From assembly GCF_001625215.2 (NCBI RefSeq), contig NC_030385.2, forward strand, positions 41,379,598 through 41,443,597: 64,000 nucleotides of DNA. The letters run 5' to 3'. The notes under the pieces were generated by a model. The model searched no databases. It saw only the letters and a program-made list of their open reading frames with translations, and was not told where the DNA came from. The position numbers were made by a program, and so were the translations under genes. Below, piece by piece: positions 60,501 through 64,000 of the stretch. The stretch comes from Daucus carota subsp. sativus (lineage: Eukaryota; Streptophyta; Magnoliopsida; Apiales; Apiaceae). The first letter of the stretch is position 1. Each line of letters begins with the position of its first letter.

Positions 60501-63500
60501 TTAGGACTTAAGCTGCTGCTTAGGATGAAGGCAATAGTAAAAGAAACAAGAATAATTCAATGGGACGTGCTTCAGAGAAGTAATACCATGTGCAAAACAA
60601 TAAGGTCTATAGAGTGTGAAATTGCATACAACAAATATCTCTACATTCTTATATATACTTTTGAATGACTAAAAGATGTATGTATGTCGCGACTTGTCGA
60701 CCTTTTTCAACTAGTCTGATGACCTGTCAATCAATTCCAAGGTACCGGGGCGCCGAGGCTCGACTTATTACCATAATAACCTTGTATATAAGTAATGATG
60801 CAGATTTGTGCTCTGATTTTGAAGGATTATTGAAGATTGTAAACAGCTTTTGCATCCCTAAGTAATGTTTCTTTACATTAAAAGCTCTGCTAATTCTCGC
60901 TCATTACATGGCTACTGGCTAGAGCCTCGCGTTTATATGCTGGCTGCCCATTTTTTGGAATTAAATGTCCAGGACTACAGGTGATATTTTGCTATTGTAA
61001 AGACTGAGTTGGTTTAGTAAAATTAAAAATTTAAAGGTTTAAAAAAAAATTGTGCGCATAAACACGAAGTTATTAGTACATAGCACCTGGTAAATGTGTA
61101 GGACATTTGCTTCTCTGGTTCTCACTGGGAGCAGAATACTATTTGTATACATAACTTACACACAGACCAAGAAAATCCATATAATTGAATTCAGTTCTGA
61201 AAGACTTGGATTCTTTAATTTTGCGGAAGTCATAACATCTCGACATAATCTAATTGTTTAACGATAACATTAACAAAAATTATATATTCAATAAAGTCAG
61301 AATTTAAATATTAAAAAAATGACTTCTATTGATTCTGATGGCTATTATGATTATGACATGAAAGACTACTCTGGTTGAGTTACAATACACAATGAAACAT
61401 AACCAGCACAATAGACACACACACACATACATACATATGTGTTTGTGTGTGCGTGTGTGTGTTCGTTCAGAGAACATCGTGTAAGCACCAAGGAAAAAAC
61501 ATATCTGCTATAAGGGAAAATAAGTATTACTGCTACCTATTCCTAAACGAACGTTTCGGAGGGCGAGAAATACACCAAGAGGAGATCCAACGGCAAAGAA
61601 TGTGTCAACCTGAAAAACAAAATAAGGTGATAGGCAGATACTTTCAAAGATTATGTAAGAAATCACACCTGGCAGATAAAGGCCAGGTGTAGAAGAAACT
61701 TGTATGCATCATTCTTTACGGCTCAATAGAGGGAAACAAAAAAGTAAGTTAGAGCAGTTTGTAAAAAAATGTATCTGGCATGCAATTAGAAAAATGTATG
61801 CAACTAGCATGCAAGCAGAAATAAGGTACCATAGCATGCAGATTGGAGCATACATATTTATACCAAGTATTAGTGGCGTTGGCTAGGAAATTAAGACTGA
61901 TGAGGACAGGTGATAGGGAACTGTTTCTAGACATGTTTAATTTCATGCATAAAAAATTTGGGATTTGGAATAATTAACCCATTATATTTTATACTGCCTA
62001 GATTTTCAGAAAAATAAGATGATTAATAATCCTTGAGTGACATATTTCAGAAGAAAATGAAATATCTGATGGATTATATAGAACTTGATACGCCAATATG
62101 GTATTACATAATAAACCAAAATGCAGAAACAGGTACCTCAACTCATCAAAAAAATGACTAGAGAGAAGCAGTCACCTTTATTTACTGAATGTGTGTGTTG
62201 TAATTTATATAAAATTCAAGGGACTCCACAAACTACTGTGTCCATTCCCACACTACGAAACTACATGTTGATATTTGTTCCACAACTTTAGCGTTATAAA
62301 TTATCGCTTTTATGTTTATTATACTTGAACAAACATTTCAGTTCAGGATAACAAATATTACATTATGACATCCACACTCTACTCTGACATAAGTGGCATA
62401 GAATTGAGGTTATCTATCAATATCCATATTGACTACTGTTTGCCGATCTGCTTTTAAACTAAAAACCTAATCCTTAAAAATAAATGTTGAAGCATCACAA
62501 ATATAATGTTATAATGCAGTACCAGTCATCATCACAGGAGTCAAGTAATACATATTTCCCCGGAATACAAATCAGAGGACAATATTAGCTATATATCTCT
62601 GTCCAGGATGCATGGGACAAGGGACACATCTAAACTCAACTAGCTATCCCTCCAGATGTGTCTATAATTAGAAAACAGAAACACCTAATGGTTAAAATGG
62701 TGAACAATGTCTTACTTTCAAGAAAGTATTACTGTTTGCACACTTTGTATTCAACTCTTTAAACTACCTTAGGAAACTATTATTTATTTCAATTTCTACT
62801 TTCAAGAAATGAAAGCCCCCGCCTCCGTCAAGGTGGAGTTACATGCTTAGTAGTATTTGACAATAAAAAAATCACTTAGACAAACATACACGTGAAGCCT
62901 AATAATAATTTAATATGGTTGGAACTATTGAAGCTAACAGACCAGATCAAGCATAAATTTAGTAGATAACATATACTCTTCTTACAGATATAACAGGCTG
63001 CAAAGATATAATGATTTGACGCATATACCATGATATTAAAGATGTATGGTACAGATTAAATGTTGCAGACTATTCAGGCTAGGTGCTGACACTATATAAA
63101 CGGAGATACACATGTAATCCTAATCACATACTTCCAATGGTGCACCACCCACAAGTGCTTTCTATTTTACAAGAATATTACCTTAAATTTCAACTTCGTG
63201 TAGTTTATGTAATGTGTATAAGTCTTCTCAGTAATATTCTTCCCAGGTGGAGGCTTCTCAGAAGCTGGTTGACCAGTCAAAGATGTTTCCTTCTCGGCTC
63301 CTGATCAAAGATCCGCTAAGAAAGTTTGTGACGACGGTATAAAAACTCAAACAGCCAAGCAACTTGGTAAAACAAATTAAAACGCCCGAAAGACAAAAGA
63401 TAATAAACACATGAATCTATGTTAAGATGAAAACCTCGGTTATCTAATACTGAGATCTGTACCTTTAGCCCCAGTGTGAGATTCCAGTTCTCTAATTCTA

Positions 63501-64000
63501 TCCCGTAGGGCTATGATCTGGATGGGTAAGGGCAAAGTTAGATGACACAGACAGAGAAAGAGAAGCATGTCTAATCTTATCAATTAAGAATATCATTCCC
63601 TTTCTTCTTGTTTTTCATATCAAGACTTATGGTATCAATCTGTATATGTATAAATTATTTAAACTAGGCGTAAATAAATAGTCACATAAAATGTAAATAT
63701 CATAACCTCTTTCATCAGTGCATCAATTGACTTCACTTCAATGTTCTCAGACACTTCTGCAGTGTTTCCCATAGAGCAGCCAACTAAATTTTCACTGATC
63801 CCATCCTTTTCTTCTGCTAAATCACTATTTCTGTTTTCAGATTTATTTGATTCATCCCTTACGTCTGCTAGAATGCTACAGTGATCAAGAATAGGTGGAG
63901 TGATATTATTATCAGATAGTGAGTAATCATTTGGCTCAGACCCCCCCACATGTACAGGTGGATTTTCATCAGATGCTGATACTAAATGTATAGCAGGGAC
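54578..64000 (-). CDS. SGR2: SGR2-like DDHD phospholipase A1-type protein, partial (N-terminal part beyond the window)
   Basis: Eleven exons seen: 64000(cut)-63707, 63517-63463, 63300-63182, 61609-61537, 60465-60363, 58407-58314, 58244-58182, 57623-57575, 57457-57360, 55731-55685, 54818-54578; every junction is GT-AG and in phase. The product closely follows Arabidopsis SGR2 (SHOOT GRAVITROPISM 2): VDTFFAVGSPLGVFLALRN, EEMPACRQMLNIFHPFDPVA, KEYINRRPVIIPYHRGGKRL, ERSYGSLMLERLTGSEKGR, AVGAHTNYWRDYDTALF, ending DEELPLTFADKVSVKDF. The DDHD-domain acidic and His residues (FHPFDP, VDHVL, GAHTNYWRD) are kept; the lipase nucleophile GxSxG region lies outside the window. SGR2 acts at the vacuolar membrane of gravity-sensing endodermal cells. 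The introns hold two tandem duplications and a MITE. Confidence 0.95.
55931..56191. repeat. Tandem duplication of about 111 bp in an SGR2 intron
   Basis: GAAGAATTTTGCGAATTAAG starts copies at 55931 and 56042. The copies share the path through CAGTCGAG(A/T)GGCATGGAAAT to CACAGGCTAAT. Copy 2 carries about 35 extra bases (GCTGTCTTCACAGTATCTAT) before the shared ATATTAATTGCAT. Confidence 0.85.
56685..56938. mobile_element. Stowaway-like MITE in an SGR2 intron
   Basis: TACTCCCTCCGTCCCCCACA at the left and GAGAGACAGAGGGAGTA at the right, flanked by TA; 254 bp. Right terminus is partly worn compared with the copy at 39143. Confidence 0.8.
58701..59620. repeat. 460-bp tandem duplication in an SGR2 intron
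   Basis: TAGATGTACTTATTTACAAC begins copies at 58701 and 59161. The copies run in register to GGAATGCTCATCAGTATAAC / GGAATGCTCATTAGTATAAC and differ at only a handful of bases, so the duplication is recent. It lies between the exons ending 60363 and starting 58407. Confidence 0.93.
61415..61463. repeat. CA/TG microsatellite forming an inverted repeat
   Basis: (CA)n, (CATA)n and then (TG)n adjoin around ACATATGT, giving a near-perfect palindrome of simple repeats in an SGR2 intron. Confidence 0.85.

Noticed and set aside
60690-60960. GC-richer patch with CGCGACTTGTCGACC and GGGGCGCCGAGG
   Set aside because: It looks unlike surrounding intron sequence, but I could not match it to a known element or find ends, so no feature is claimed.
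1-64000. LTR retrotransposons or other virus-like elements
   Set aside because: I saw no paired long terminal repeats, primer-binding site or capsid/polymerase-type coding frames; the repeats that can be classified are DNA transposons, one SINE trace and simple repeats.
1-64000. tRNA, rRNA or other structured RNA genes
   Set aside because: No cloverleaf with A/B boxes or rRNA core sequence was recognised; a dedicated covariance-model scan was not possible here.

Overview
This is nuclear DNA from a flowering plant, and the gene set and codon use suggest a eudicot. The family is not certain. An asterid is a guess based on the UGT71-type glycosyltransferases and is not shown by the sequence. 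Genes have GT-AG introns, intergenic DNA is AT-rich, and small DNA transposons (MITEs) sit between genes and in large introns. I spliced genes by hand from conserved protein frames and splice sites; exon coordinates are in each entry.

Layout. Positions 1-745 are a 197-bp tandem repeat carrying telomere-like TTTAGGG pieces. Positions about 974-4490 are a Mutator-like element (MULE) with an intact-looking two-exon transposase. It is flanked on both sides by short palindromes built on AACGCTA/TAGCGTT, and its 3' flank contains a 235-bp piece of the mitochondrial gene ccmFN. Positions 6.2-20.1 kb hold four UGT71-like glycosyltransferase copies (one +, three -). Copies 1 and 2 lie in a large inverted duplication around a C2H2 zinc-finger repressor gene of ZAT type. 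Copies 2 and 4 each carry a one-base frameshift.

Positions 20.1-26.2 kb hold no gene I can name. They hold a minisatellite, a possible orphan exon and a nested transposon block. In that block an 850-bp element made of TTGCAAC repeats sits in one of two direct repeats, bounded by a 9-bp target-site duplication. Then come an SKU5-similar multicopper-oxidase-like gene (26.4-28.9 kb, -), a RAB GTPase of the RABC/RAB18 class (30.0-33.6 kb, -), two tandem NAC transcription factor genes (37.1-42.0 kb and 43.4-48.3 kb, +; the second encodes a C-terminal membrane anchor), a SWC5/BCNT chromatin-remodelling subunit gene (49.4-52.9 kb, -), and the 3' two thirds or so of SGR2, a DDHD-type phospholipase-like gene that runs off the right edge (54.6-64.0 kb, -).

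Apart from the UGT cluster and the NAC pair, the genes do not form a pathway; this is ordinary plant gene order with transposon-rich gaps. The most unusual items are the organelle fragment inside MULE flanking DNA, the TTGCAAC element with its paralogous empty site, and the inverted UGT duplication.
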